Positions 1-6,078 of a stretch of DNA of 10,730 bases are shown here, one piece after another. The stretch covers positions 1 through 10,730 of the forward strand of contig JBKHJZ010000115.1 in NCBI GenBank assembly GCA_046537875.1, written 5' to 3'. This DNA comes from JBKHJZ01 sp046537875. Its GTDB lineage: Bacteria; Actinomycetota; Acidimicrobiia; Acidimicrobiales; VFJN01. The notes under the pieces are model-generated. The model was given only the letters and a program-made list of their open reading frames with translations. It did not search any database and had not been told where the DNA came from. The position numbers and the translations under genes are program-made. Each line of letters begins with the position of its first letter. Positions within the stretch are counted from its first letter, which is position 1.

Positions 1-87
1 GCGCGACCCGGACACCGGTGCGCCGGGCACCGGTGCGACCGACCGCCGGGCCCGCCGGGCGCGGTCGCGCCACGCGCCGCTCGTCAC
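1..87 (-). CDS. 5' end of a probable FtsB/DivIC-like cell division protein (partial)
   Basis: A GTG at 85-87 overlaps the eno TGA stop by four bases (GTGA), the usual sign of translational coupling. From it 29 codons stay open to the left edge of the window. The translation starts V-T-S-G-A-W-R-D-R-A-R-R-A-R-R-S and is Arg-rich, then Pro/Gly/Val-rich, as in the cytoplasmic N-terminus that precedes the single membrane helix of actinobacterial FtsB-like septum formation proteins. No membrane segment or coiled coil is visible because the gene is cut. The identity rests mostly on gene order: in Mycobacterium and Streptomyces the gene after eno encodes an FtsB/DivIC-family protein. What is seen is an open frame with a coupled start; the function is inference. 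Confidence 0.5.
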   Translation of the reverse strand, partial: MTSGAWRDRARRARRSVAPVPGAPVSGSR

Positions 88-1373
88 GGTGCGGCTCCCG
101 CCCGGGCCAGGGCGCCACGGCCGGGGAAGGCCGCAGCCTCCCCGAGGTCGTCCTCGATCCGGAGGAGCTGGTTGTACTTGGCGACCCGGTCGCTGCGCGC
201 CGGGGCGCCGGTCTTGATCTGCCCGCAGTTGGTGGCCACCGCCAGGTCGGCGATGGTGGTGTCCTCGGTCTCCCCCGACCGGTGGGACATCACGCCGGTG
301 TACGCCGCCCGGGTGGCGAGGGCCACGGTGTCGAGCGCCTCGGTGAGCGAGCCGATCTGGTTGACCTTGACGAGGATGCTGTTGGCCACGCCCTCGTCGA
401 TCCCCCGCTGCAACCGCTCGGCGTTGGTGACGAACAGATCGTCGCCCACCAGCTGCACGCGGTCACCGAGCGCGCGCGTCAGCTCGGCCCAGCCCTCCCA
501 GTCGTCCTCGGCGCAGCCGTCCTCGATCGACACGATCGGGTACTGCCCACACAGCTCCGTGTAGAAACCCACCATCTCGGTCGGTGTGAGCTCGCGGCCC
601 TCGCCCGCCAGCACGTAGCGGCCGTCGCGGTGGAGCTCGGACGACGCCGGGTCGAGCGCGACCGCGATGTCGTCGCCGGGGGTGAACCCCGCCTTCTCGA
701 TCGCCTCGACCAGCACCTCGACCGCGGCCCGGTTCGACCCGAGGTCGGGGGCGAAGCCACCCTCGTCGCCGACGGCGGTGGACAGGCCGCGCTCGTGCAG
801 GATCGAGCGCAGCACGTGATAGGTCTCGACACCCCAGCGCAGCGCCTCGCGGAAGCTGGCGGCGCCGACCGGCACGATCATGAACTCCTGCAGGTCGATG
901 GTGTTGTCGGCGTGCACACCGCCGTTGAGCACGTTCATCATCGGGACCGGCAGCACGTGGGCGTTGGTGCCGCCCACGTAGCGGTAGAGGGGCAGGCCCA
1001 GGTCGTCGGCCGCAGCCTTCGCCACCGCCAGCGACACGCCGAGGATGGCGTTGGCGCCGAGGCGACCCTTGTCATCGGTGCCGTCGAGGTCGAGCATCTG
1101 GGTGTCGAGCTCGCGCTGCTCGGTGGCGTCCCACCCGACCAGCACGTCCCGGATCTCGCCGTTCACGTGCTCGACGGCCCGCGAGACGCCCTTGCCGCGG
1201 TAGCGGTCGCCGCCGTCGCGCAGCTCGACGGCCTCGTACCTGCCGGTGGACGCGCCGGACGGGACGATGGCCCGGCCCTGCGCGCCGGAGGCGAGGAAGA
1301 CCTCGACCTCGACCGTGGGGTTGCCGCGAGAATCCAGGACCTCTCGGCCCACGATGTGCTCGATGCTCGACAT
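84..1373 (-). CDS. eno: Enolase (phosphopyruvate hydratase)
   Basis: A cytosolic glycolytic enzyme that interconverts 2-phosphoglycerate and phosphoenolpyruvate with Mg2+. The 429-residue product has the full family length. The substrate loop SGASTG is at 39-44 and the N-terminal domain covers about 1-135, followed by the TIM-barrel-like domain. By motif matching to E. coli enolase, the catalytic residues are Glu163 (QEFM), Glu204 (GDEGGFAP) and Lys336 (VKVNQIG). The Mg2+ ligands are Asp241, Glu284 (SIEDG) and Asp311 (VGDD). The signature MSHRSGE is at 362-368 and QIKTGAP at 385-391. All expected residues are present. The ATG at 1373 is chosen because the family N-terminus (I-x-x-V-x-G-R-E-V-L-D-S-R-G-N-P-T) follows directly and no in-frame ATG, GTG or TTG lies just upstream. 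An AGGAG lies 14 nt upstream, slightly far. The gene sits 117 bp after mazG behind a hairpin, so it probably has its own promoter, and it overlaps the next gene by 4 bp. Confidence 0.98.
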   Translation of the reverse strand: MSSIEHIVGREVLDSRGNPTVEVEVFLASGAQGRAIVPSGASTGRYEAVELRDGGDRYRGKGVSRAVEHVNGEIRDVLVGWDATEQRELDTQMLDLDGTDDKGRLGANAILGVSLAVAKAAADDLGLPLYRYVGGTNAHVLPVPMMNVLNGGVHADNTIDLQEFMIVPVGAASFREALRWGVETYHVLRSILHERGLSTAVGDEGGFAPDLGSNRAAVEVLVEAIEKAGFTPGDDIAVALDPASSELHRDGRYVLAGEGRELTPTEMVGFYTELCGQYPIVSIEDGCAEDDWEGWAELTRALGDRVQLVGDDLFVTNAERLQRGIDEGVANSILVKVNQIGSLTEALDTVALATRAAYTGVMSHRSGETEDTTIADLAVATNCGQIKTGAPARSDRVAKYNQLLRIEDDLGEAAAFPGRGALARAGAAP

Positions 1374-1387
1374 GCTCCCGGGTACTG

Positions 1388-1392
1388 CTCCT
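1388..1392 (-). promoter_or_regulatory. Shine-Dalgarno sequence of eno
   Basis: AGGAG on the - strand, 14 nt before the eno ATG. The spacing is longer than the usual 5-10 nt. A second purine run (GGGAG) lies only one base before the ATG and is too close to serve. This is the only gene in the window with a recognisable Shine-Dalgarno core, which fits its expected high expression. Confidence 0.5.
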
Positions 1393-1408
1393 GTCGGGGG
1401 TGTGGGAG

Positions 1409-1414
1409 ACGTTA
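1409..1414 (-). promoter_or_regulatory. Candidate -10 element of the eno promoter
   Basis: TAACGT matches the actinobacterial TANNNT -10 pattern. It lies between the mazG hairpin and the eno ribosome binding site and would give a leader of roughly 30 nt. No clear -35 hexamer is seen 16-19 bp upstream, so this is a weak call supported mainly by position: a strongly expressed gene downstream of a terminator needs a promoter in this 117-bp gap. Confidence 0.3.
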
Positions 1415-1448
1415 CCCGTGCATGCCTGGGCGCGTGAGGACACGAGAG

Positions 1449-1472
1449 TGCCCCGGTGGCCTCGCCGGGGCA
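1449..1472 (-). terminator. GC-rich hairpin after mazG
   Basis: A perfect 8-bp inverted repeat (arms TGCCCCGG and CCGGGGCA, 8-nt loop) begins 18 nt after the mazG stop. No T-run follows on either strand, so it is not a classic intrinsic terminator, but strong hairpins without a U-tract are commonly proposed as terminators in high-GC actinobacteria. Its position between mazG and eno supports a transcription boundary. It could instead be an mRNA 3'-end stabiliser. Confidence 0.55.
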
Positions 1473-1490
1473 TCGCGTGCGCTCGGCCGG

Positions 1491-2894
1491 TCAGCCCTCC
1501 CGCTCGCGGAAGCGGTCGCGCAGGTGCTCGGCGGCGATCCGCAGCTCGGTCTCGGGATCCACGCCCGCGGCCCGGGCGGCCGCCACCACCTCGAGCAGCC
1601 GGTGCCCGATCGAGCCGGGGTCGAGCGCCGCGGCGGCGCCACCGCCGGTCTCACCGGGCGACGGACCCGCCGGGCCGGTGAGGTCGCGCCAGTCGACGTC
1701 CTGCGACGCCGCGGCCTTCTGGACCTTCGCGGCGTAGAGCAGCGCGGGCAGGGTGGCCGGGACGCCGTCCATCACGCTGGCCCGGCCCTTCTCCGCCTTC
1801 TTGAGCTGCTCCCACCGGGCCGCCACCTCCTCCGCCGAGGTCACCGTCACGTCGCCGAAGACGTGGGGGTGCCGGCCGATCAGCTTGTCGCTGATGCCCC
1901 GGGCCACGTCGGCCAGCGTGAACCTGCCCTCCTCGGTGGCCAGCGTGGCGTGGAACACGATCTGGAACAGCAGGTCGCCGAGCTCCTCCTCCAGCATGTC
2001 GAAGCCCTCGCCGGCGTCCACGTCGAGGTGGTCGAGCGCCTCCAGCACCTCGTACGCCTCCTCCAGCAGGTGGCGCCGGAGGCTCGCATGGGTCTGCTGG
2101 CGGTCCCAGGGGCAGTCGGTGCGCAACCGGCGCACCACCTCGGCGAAGCGGACGAGCTCACCGGCCACCGGGGCCGCCAGCTCGGGGAGGTAGAGCGTGG
2201 TGAGGTGATCGGGCTCGATCACCCGGTCGAGCTGGTCCCAGGGCACCACCCGAACCGACTCGTCGGGCAGCCCGAGGTGGTGCAGCACCGTGACCTCGGG
2301 GGCACCGACAGCCGCGCGCCCGGGTCCCGTGCCGTCGTTCCCGTCCAGCGTGGCGCCGATCCCCAGCTTCACCTCCGACAGCACGTCGCGGGTGTCGCAC
2401 TGCCCGACCAGCAGCGGGCCCCGCTCCCCCGCGGCCTCGACCTCGAAGCGGTGGCCGTCGACCAGCCGGACGCCGGCCGCCACCGGATCGACCCCGAGGC
2501 GCAGCCATGCCAGATCGGCGAACGAGAGCCCGGCGAGGACGTCGACGTCGACCCGGTCGTCGGCCCGGAGCAGCTCGACCGTGCGCTCGGCGACGGCCGG
2601 CGACCCCGGCACCGCGTAGAGGACCTCGCCGTGGTCGGCCGCAGCCCCGGCGAGGGCGTCCACGATGCCGGTGTAGACCGCGTCGAGCGTGTCCGCCGAC
2701 TCGTAGACGGGGTCGAAGCTGGTGGCGTCGCCGACCACGCCGGCCGACGGGTGCCGGGCGGTCCGGAGGAAGCGGTGCTCGATCCGCGTTACGGCGTCGA
2801 GCACGGCACGTGTCACCATCTCCGGGCCGGCGGGCCCGAGCCCGCACACGACCACGCGGGGACGGGTGGGGGCGCCGTCGCCGGGACCGGTCAC
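1491..2894 (-). CDS. mazG: YabN-like fusion: tetrapyrrole methylase-type domain plus MazG nucleotide pyrophosphohydrolase
   Basis: A 467-residue protein with two parts. Residues about 13-240 resemble the SAM-binding tetrapyrrole (corrin/porphyrin) methylase fold: GLGP at 18-21 and YAVPGSPAVAE at 93-103 match the two glycine-rich SAM loops. Residues about 252-350 form an all-alpha MazG domain with CPWDRQQTH (261-269), the Mg2+-binding EExxE (Glu278, Glu279, Glu282) and ExxD (Glu304, Asp307) motifs, and GRHPHVFGD (340-348). MazG enzymes hydrolyse nucleoside triphosphates to monophosphate and pyrophosphate and clear abnormal NTPs. The methylase-like half is known fused to MazG in Bacillus YabN, where its substrate is not settled. 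The C-terminal part (about 380-467) keeps family sequence at the ends but has lost the second set of acidic motifs. The start is GTG at 2894 with no clear ribosome binding site. It lies 37 bp after the lipoprotein gene and is probably co-transcribed with it. An in-frame GTG further in would cut into the first SAM loop strand and is less likely. Confidence 0.93.
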   Translation of the reverse strand: MTGPGDGAPTRPRVVVCGLGPAGPEMVTRAVLDAVTRIEHRFLRTARHPSAGVVGDATSFDPVYESADTLDAVYTGIVDALAGAAADHGEVLYAVPGSPAVAERTVELLRADDRVDVDVLAGLSFADLAWLRLGVDPVAAGVRLVDGHRFEVEAAGERGPLLVGQCDTRDVLSEVKLGIGATLDGNDGTGPGRAAVGAPEVTVLHHLGLPDESVRVVPWDQLDRVIEPDHLTTLYLPELAAPVAGELVRFAEVVRRLRTDCPWDRQQTHASLRRHLLEEAYEVLEALDHLDVDAGEGFDMLEEELGDLLFQIVFHATLATEEGRFTLADVARGISDKLIGRHPHVFGDVTVTSAEEVAARWEQLKKAEKGRASVMDGVPATLPALLYAAKVQKAAASQDVDWRDLTGPAGPSPGETGGGAAAALDPGSIGHRLLEVVAAARAAGVDPETELRIAAEHLRDRFREREG

Positions 2895-2931
2895 GCTGGC
2901 ATCGGGCCCCGGACGGGGAGCACGTGCCCGC

Positions 2932-3546
2932 TCACCCGCCGAACGGGTCGGTCGGGTCGGCGGCGTCGATCGGCGGGGGCGCCGGACCCTCGGGGGGCAC
3001 CACCGTGTTCCGCTCGCCGTCCCAGCGCCCGTAGTGCGAGCTGACGTCGATGTTCGTGCTGCCGGCCGCTCGGATCAGCGCGGCGTTCAAGCCCTCGGGC
3101 CCGAGCTCGTCCTCGAGGGCGATCATCCGGGCCACGTCCTCGACGAAGCGCTCGCGGTAGCTGTCCGGGAACCCCTCGAGTGCTCCGCCGAACTGCTGCT
3201 CGAGCACCTCCTGGGCCGATTCGCGCCGGTCGTCGGTGAGCTCGAGCCCCTCGTCGTCGAAGATGCGCTCCCCCAGCATGAACGACACCCGCTGCTGCAG
3301 GATCTGGCTGACGAACTGCTGGTCGTAGCTCGACTCCAGCTCGCCCCGGATGGCGTCGACCGACTGGCCACCGGCCTCCCCCCAGAGGGCGTCGTTCCCC
3401 GCGTAGGCGTCCAGCTCGTCGCGCAGGTCGTCATCCGAGTAGGTGTCGCCGCCCACCCGCAGAGCCGCGGACTGATCGGCGCATCCGGCGGCCAGCGTGG
3501 CCACCACCGCCAGGGCGCCGATGGCAGCGAGACGTTGCTTCAGCAC
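2932..3546 (-). CDS. Predicted lipoprotein with SurA N-terminal-like domain
   Basis: With the GTG at 3546 the product is 204 residues. It begins V-L-K-Q-R, a short basic stretch, followed by a hydrophobic segment and a lipobox ending A-A-G-C, with the lipidated Cys at position 22. The mature part starts with R-V-G-G-D-T-Y-S-D-D-D-L-R-D-E-L, the pattern seen at the start of SurA/PrsA chaperone N-domains, followed by acidic helices. Near the C-terminus S-S-H-Y-G-R-W-D resembles the end of actinobacterial SurA_N-type proteins, before a Pro/Asp-rich tail. No parvulin prolyl-isomerase domain is present, so a chaperone-like role at the outer face of the membrane is inference. Homologues sit beside mazG and mfd in Streptomyces, which supports the family call. 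An in-frame GTG at 3579 would add 11 residues before the basic stretch; the 3546 start is preferred because of the lipoprotein signal layout and the -10 element placed just before it. Confidence 0.8.
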   Translation of the reverse strand: MLKQRLAAIGALAVVATLAAGCADQSAALRVGGDTYSDDDLRDELDAYAGNDALWGEAGGQSVDAIRGELESSYDQQFVSQILQQRVSFMLGERIFDDEGLELTDDRRESAQEVLEQQFGGALEGFPDSYRERFVEDVARMIALEDELGPEGLNAALIRAAGSTNIDVSSHYGRWDGERNTVVPPEGPAPPPIDAADPTDPFGG

Positions 3547-3552
3547 GGGCCG

Positions 3553-3558
3553 ATCGTA
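3553..3558 (-). promoter_or_regulatory. -10 element of a probable leaderless promoter for the lipoprotein gene
   Basis: TACGAT (TANNNT pattern) ends 6 nt before the GTG at 3546, so transcription would start at or next to the start codon and give a leaderless mRNA. The only -35-like match is a weak TTCGTG about 18 bp upstream. No Shine-Dalgarno sequence lies at normal distance, consistent with leaderless translation. The same arrangement is seen at murB. Confidence 0.55.
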
Positions 3559-3611
3559 GGGACTCGCTCCGCAGGCCACGAAACGGCGGTGGCGACCCGG
3601 GATGCCGGTGC

Positions 3612-5996
3612 TCAGGCGGGCACCATCGAGCGCTCGTCGACCTGCTCGGGCGGAGGTTCGGTCGCCGCACCGCCGGGCCGGTCCGTCGCCCAGCGACCCA
3701 CCGCCGCGTGCAGCAGCGCCAGGCCGTAGCAGGCGCCGGCCACCAGCGAGGCCGCCCGGTAGCCTGCGTTGATCGCCACGACGATGCCCAGCACCGAGGC
3801 CAGCACCGAGGCGATGCCGTTCACCCCCCAGGCGTAGGCGACGCTGCGTGGGTACAGGGCCGAGAACCGGGACAGGCCGAGCGGCATGGGCATGCCCAGC
3901 GCGATGCCGACCGGGGCCAGCAGCGCGATCGACGCGGCCACCCGACCTGGGAACGGCAGGTCGATGAGCGACCGCAGCAACGGCTGCAGCGTCAACGAGG
4001 AGACCACGATCAGGGCCAGCGCCGCGCTGAGCGCCACCGTGAGCGTGCGCCGCGTCTGCGGCAGGCGCGCCGAGATGGCCGAGCCCACACCGGTGAAGAT
4101 CAGCAGCGCGAACAGCACCACCGAGAACGCGTACGTGGGGAAGCCGAGGAACAGCACGAACCGCTGGATCAGCACGATCTCGAGCACCAGGAACCCGAGG
4201 CCGATCGCCCCGAAGTAGAGCAGGCTGGGCAACGCCGGCCGCTCGCCCGCCTGCGAGAGCCGCAACGGCGCGACCAGCCCGACCACCGACAGCACCACGA
4301 GGATGACCAGCGTGAGCAGCAGCAGCTGGTAGGGGTCGACGCCGTAGTGGTAGCCGGCCTGGCTGTCGAGGATGCTGCTCAGGCGCCGCATGTTGAAGAA
4401 GAACGGCTTGTCGTCGGTCGGGGGGCAGACGTCGAGCGGGTAGTCGCTGCAGAACGCCCGCCAGCTCTCCGCCTCGGCGAGGTCGGCCCAGGCCCCGTGG
4501 TAGGGCCCGCCGCGCGCGAACGCGATGCCGTCGCCCCGCTCGTCGGCGAGCTCGCGGATCCGGTCGAGCTCGGCGTCGGTGAACGGGTCCAACCGGGCGA
4601 GGGTCGTCTCGTACGGCGAGGTGATCGTGCCGATCGAGTCGGTGCCGCGGATGACCACGACGTGGTCCGACGGGTCGTCGATGCCCCGGCGCTCCAGCGC
4701 CGCCATCGTCAGCACGGTGGCCCGGATCGCCTCGTCACCCACCAGCCGCTCGAGGCGCGAGACGTTGAGGATCCCCCGTGGCTCGAGGTGGTCGAGGTAC
4801 TCGTCGAACGCCTCGACCGTGTACAGGTTGTTCTCGGTCAGGGCGAAGCCCTGGGCCGCGTTGGCGCTGAGCGTGTCGGTGAAGCCGATGTGGATCTGGT
4901 CGTAGGTCTCCTCGCTCGCAGCCAGGATCGACCGACCGTCGCCGATCGTGGTGGACACCCCCTCGCGCGAGTAGGGCGAGCCCGACAGCTCGGCCATCGA
5001 GTCGTCGACCACCTCGACGATCCCGGAGTTCAGCTCGATGACGTCGACCGACTGGTCGGAGGACAGCGCGTTGTAGATGTCGCGCCCACCGCCACCACCG
5101 ATGACCAGCGCGTCGCCGGGACCGGTGATCTCGTAGCCGATGCTGGCCGGGCCGAGCCGCAGGTCCTCCCAGTCGGGCAGGTCGTCGCCGGTCACGTTCG
5201 GCACCGGTGCGAACACGCGGTCGTAGAAGAGCAGGCTGTCGCCGCCGGGCGACTCGATGCCCTGGACCCGGCTGAGCGGGTGCCACACGTCGGCGGCCAG
5301 GTCGTCCCGCGCGTTGGACGTCATCTGCATGAACAGCACGTCGCTCGTCGACGCCACCGCGAGCAGCGCCAGGCCACCCGTCGCGACGCCCAGGCACGCC
5401 CGGCGGAGACGGTGCTCGGACCAGGCGAACAGTGCGGCGGCCCCGGACGCGACCACGCCGAGGCCGACGAGGAGGGTGGGCGCCGGGAAGTACAGCAGGG
5501 GCACGATGACGAGCGCGCCCAGCCCGGCGCCGACCAGGTCCCACGCGTAGACCCGGCCGACGTGGTCGGACCACCCCCGGATGGCCAGCGCCACCACGGC
5601 GCCGGCGGCGAGCGACGGGGCCGCCGCCAGCAGGCACGCGACCCCGAGGTTGAGCGCGAAGGTCGCCGTCACGCCGTCGGGGATCGCGTAGTCGAGATCG
5701 ACCAGCACGAGCGGCGTCACGACGAGCAGCGCACCGTAGCCGGCGCTCCACCGTGCCAGGTTCGCCTCGAGGGGCCGCCGGTCGAACAGGTGTGGCCGCA
5801 CGTACACGAGCAGGGCACCCGCGCCGGTGCCGAGCAGTGCCAGCGACACGGCCAGGAAGCTGAAGTGGTAGGCGAGCACCGTGGCCAGCAGCCGGGTGAA
5901 CACGACCTGGTAGGCGAGCGTGCAGGCGGTGACCATGCCGAGCGCGGTGAGCGCTCGCACACCCGGTCCCCCGGTCCCCTTCCCCAGTCTCGCCAC
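3612..5996 (-). CDS. Multi-pass membrane protein with spermidine-synthase-like domain
   Basis: From the GTG at 5996 the product is 794 residues. An N-terminal membrane block of about seven hydrophobic segments (about 15-217) is followed by a soluble region (about 218-555) and a second block of about six segments (about 556-766), with a short hydrophilic tail. The soluble part contains a Rossmann fold resembling polyamine aminopropyltransferases: WHPLSRVQ (238-245), the glycine loop VIGGGGGRD (298-306), the ribose-binding acid in VIELN (Glu321), GDGRS (352-356), and TDTLSANAAQGFALTENNLY (373-392). A TDDKPFFFN motif (527-535) precedes the second membrane block. As I recall the family, these features recur in large membrane-bound spermidine-synthase-like proteins of unknown substrate. 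The first Asp of the usual D-x-x-D catalytic motif is Gly here (GFTD), so real spermidine synthesis is doubtful. An ATG at 6149 would overlap mfd by 71 bp and add an Arg/Ser/Pro-rich leader; the 5996 start fits the promoter seen upstream. It is not part of the usual mfd-mazG-eno cluster. Confidence 0.8.
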   Translation of the reverse strand: MARLGKGTGGPGVRALTALGMVTACTLAYQVVFTRLLATVLAYHFSFLAVSLALLGTGAGALLVYVRPHLFDRRPLEANLARWSAGYGALLVVTPLVLVDLDYAIPDGVTATFALNLGVACLLAAAPSLAAGAVVALAIRGWSDHVGRVYAWDLVGAGLGALVIVPLLYFPAPTLLVGLGVVASGAAALFAWSEHRLRRACLGVATGGLALLAVASTSDVLFMQMTSNARDDLAADVWHPLSRVQGIESPGGDSLLFYDRVFAPVPNVTGDDLPDWEDLRLGPASIGYEITGPGDALVIGGGGGRDIYNALSSDQSVDVIELNSGIVEVVDDSMAELSGSPYSREGVSTTIGDGRSILAASEETYDQIHIGFTDTLSANAAQGFALTENNLYTVEAFDEYLDHLEPRGILNVSRLERLVGDEAIRATVLTMAALERRGIDDPSDHVVVIRGTDSIGTITSPYETTLARLDPFTDAELDRIRELADERGDGIAFARGGPYHGAWADLAEAESWRAFCSDYPLDVCPPTDDKPFFFNMRRLSSILDSQAGYHYGVDPYQLLLLTLVILVVLSVVGLVAPLRLSQAGERPALPSLLYFGAIGLGFLVLEIVLIQRFVLFLGFPTYAFSVVLFALLIFTGVGSAISARLPQTRRTLTVALSAALALIVVSSLTLQPLLRSLIDLPFPGRVAASIALLAPVGIALGMPMPLGLSRFSALYPRSVAYAWGVNGIASVLASVLGIVVAINAGYRAASLVAGACYGLALLHAAVGRWATDRPGGAATEPPPEQVDERSMVPA

Positions 5997-6004
5997 GGCG
6001 CGTG

Positions 6005-6035
6005 AACCTAGCAGTGGCCCCCGATGCGGTGTCAC
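6005..6035 (-). promoter_or_regulatory. Promoter of the spermidine-synthase-like membrane protein gene
   Basis: On the - strand GTGACA (5 of 6 matches to TTGACA, at 6030-6035) is followed after 19 bp by TAGGTT (6005-6010), which is preceded by TGC as in an extended -10. TAGGTT ends 8 nt before the GTG at 5996, so the transcript would be leaderless or nearly so. This is the best -35/-10 pair in the window, although its spacer is slightly long. Confidence 0.5.
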
Positions 6036-6054
6036 CCGGCCGCCGGGCGACACC
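6028..6054 (-). terminator. GC-rich hairpin after mfd
   Basis: An inverted repeat (GGTGTC, one mismatch, CCCGG, 3-nt loop, CCGGG, GACACC) gives 11 paired bases with a single mismatch. It begins 25 nt after the mfd stop. No U-tract follows. A smaller 6-bp hairpin (CACCCG/CGGGTG, 6051-6068) overlaps its start and could form as an alternative. The hairpin covers the -35 hexamer of the next gene's promoter. Confidence 0.5.
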
Positions 6055-6078
6055 CGCCCTGCCGGGTGGAACGGCGAG

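Noticed and set aside
18..3044. A 1008-codon open frame on the + strand.
   Set aside because: It lies antisense to eno and mazG, both unmistakable. Its His/Arg/Val/Gly-rich translation is the usual antisense shadow of high-GC genes and shows no domain.
3708..6005. A 765-codon + strand open frame, very rich in Gln, His, Arg and Asp.
   Set aside because: It is antisense to the membrane protein gene; the composition is what the complement of Leu/Ala/Val codons gives. No recognisable motif.
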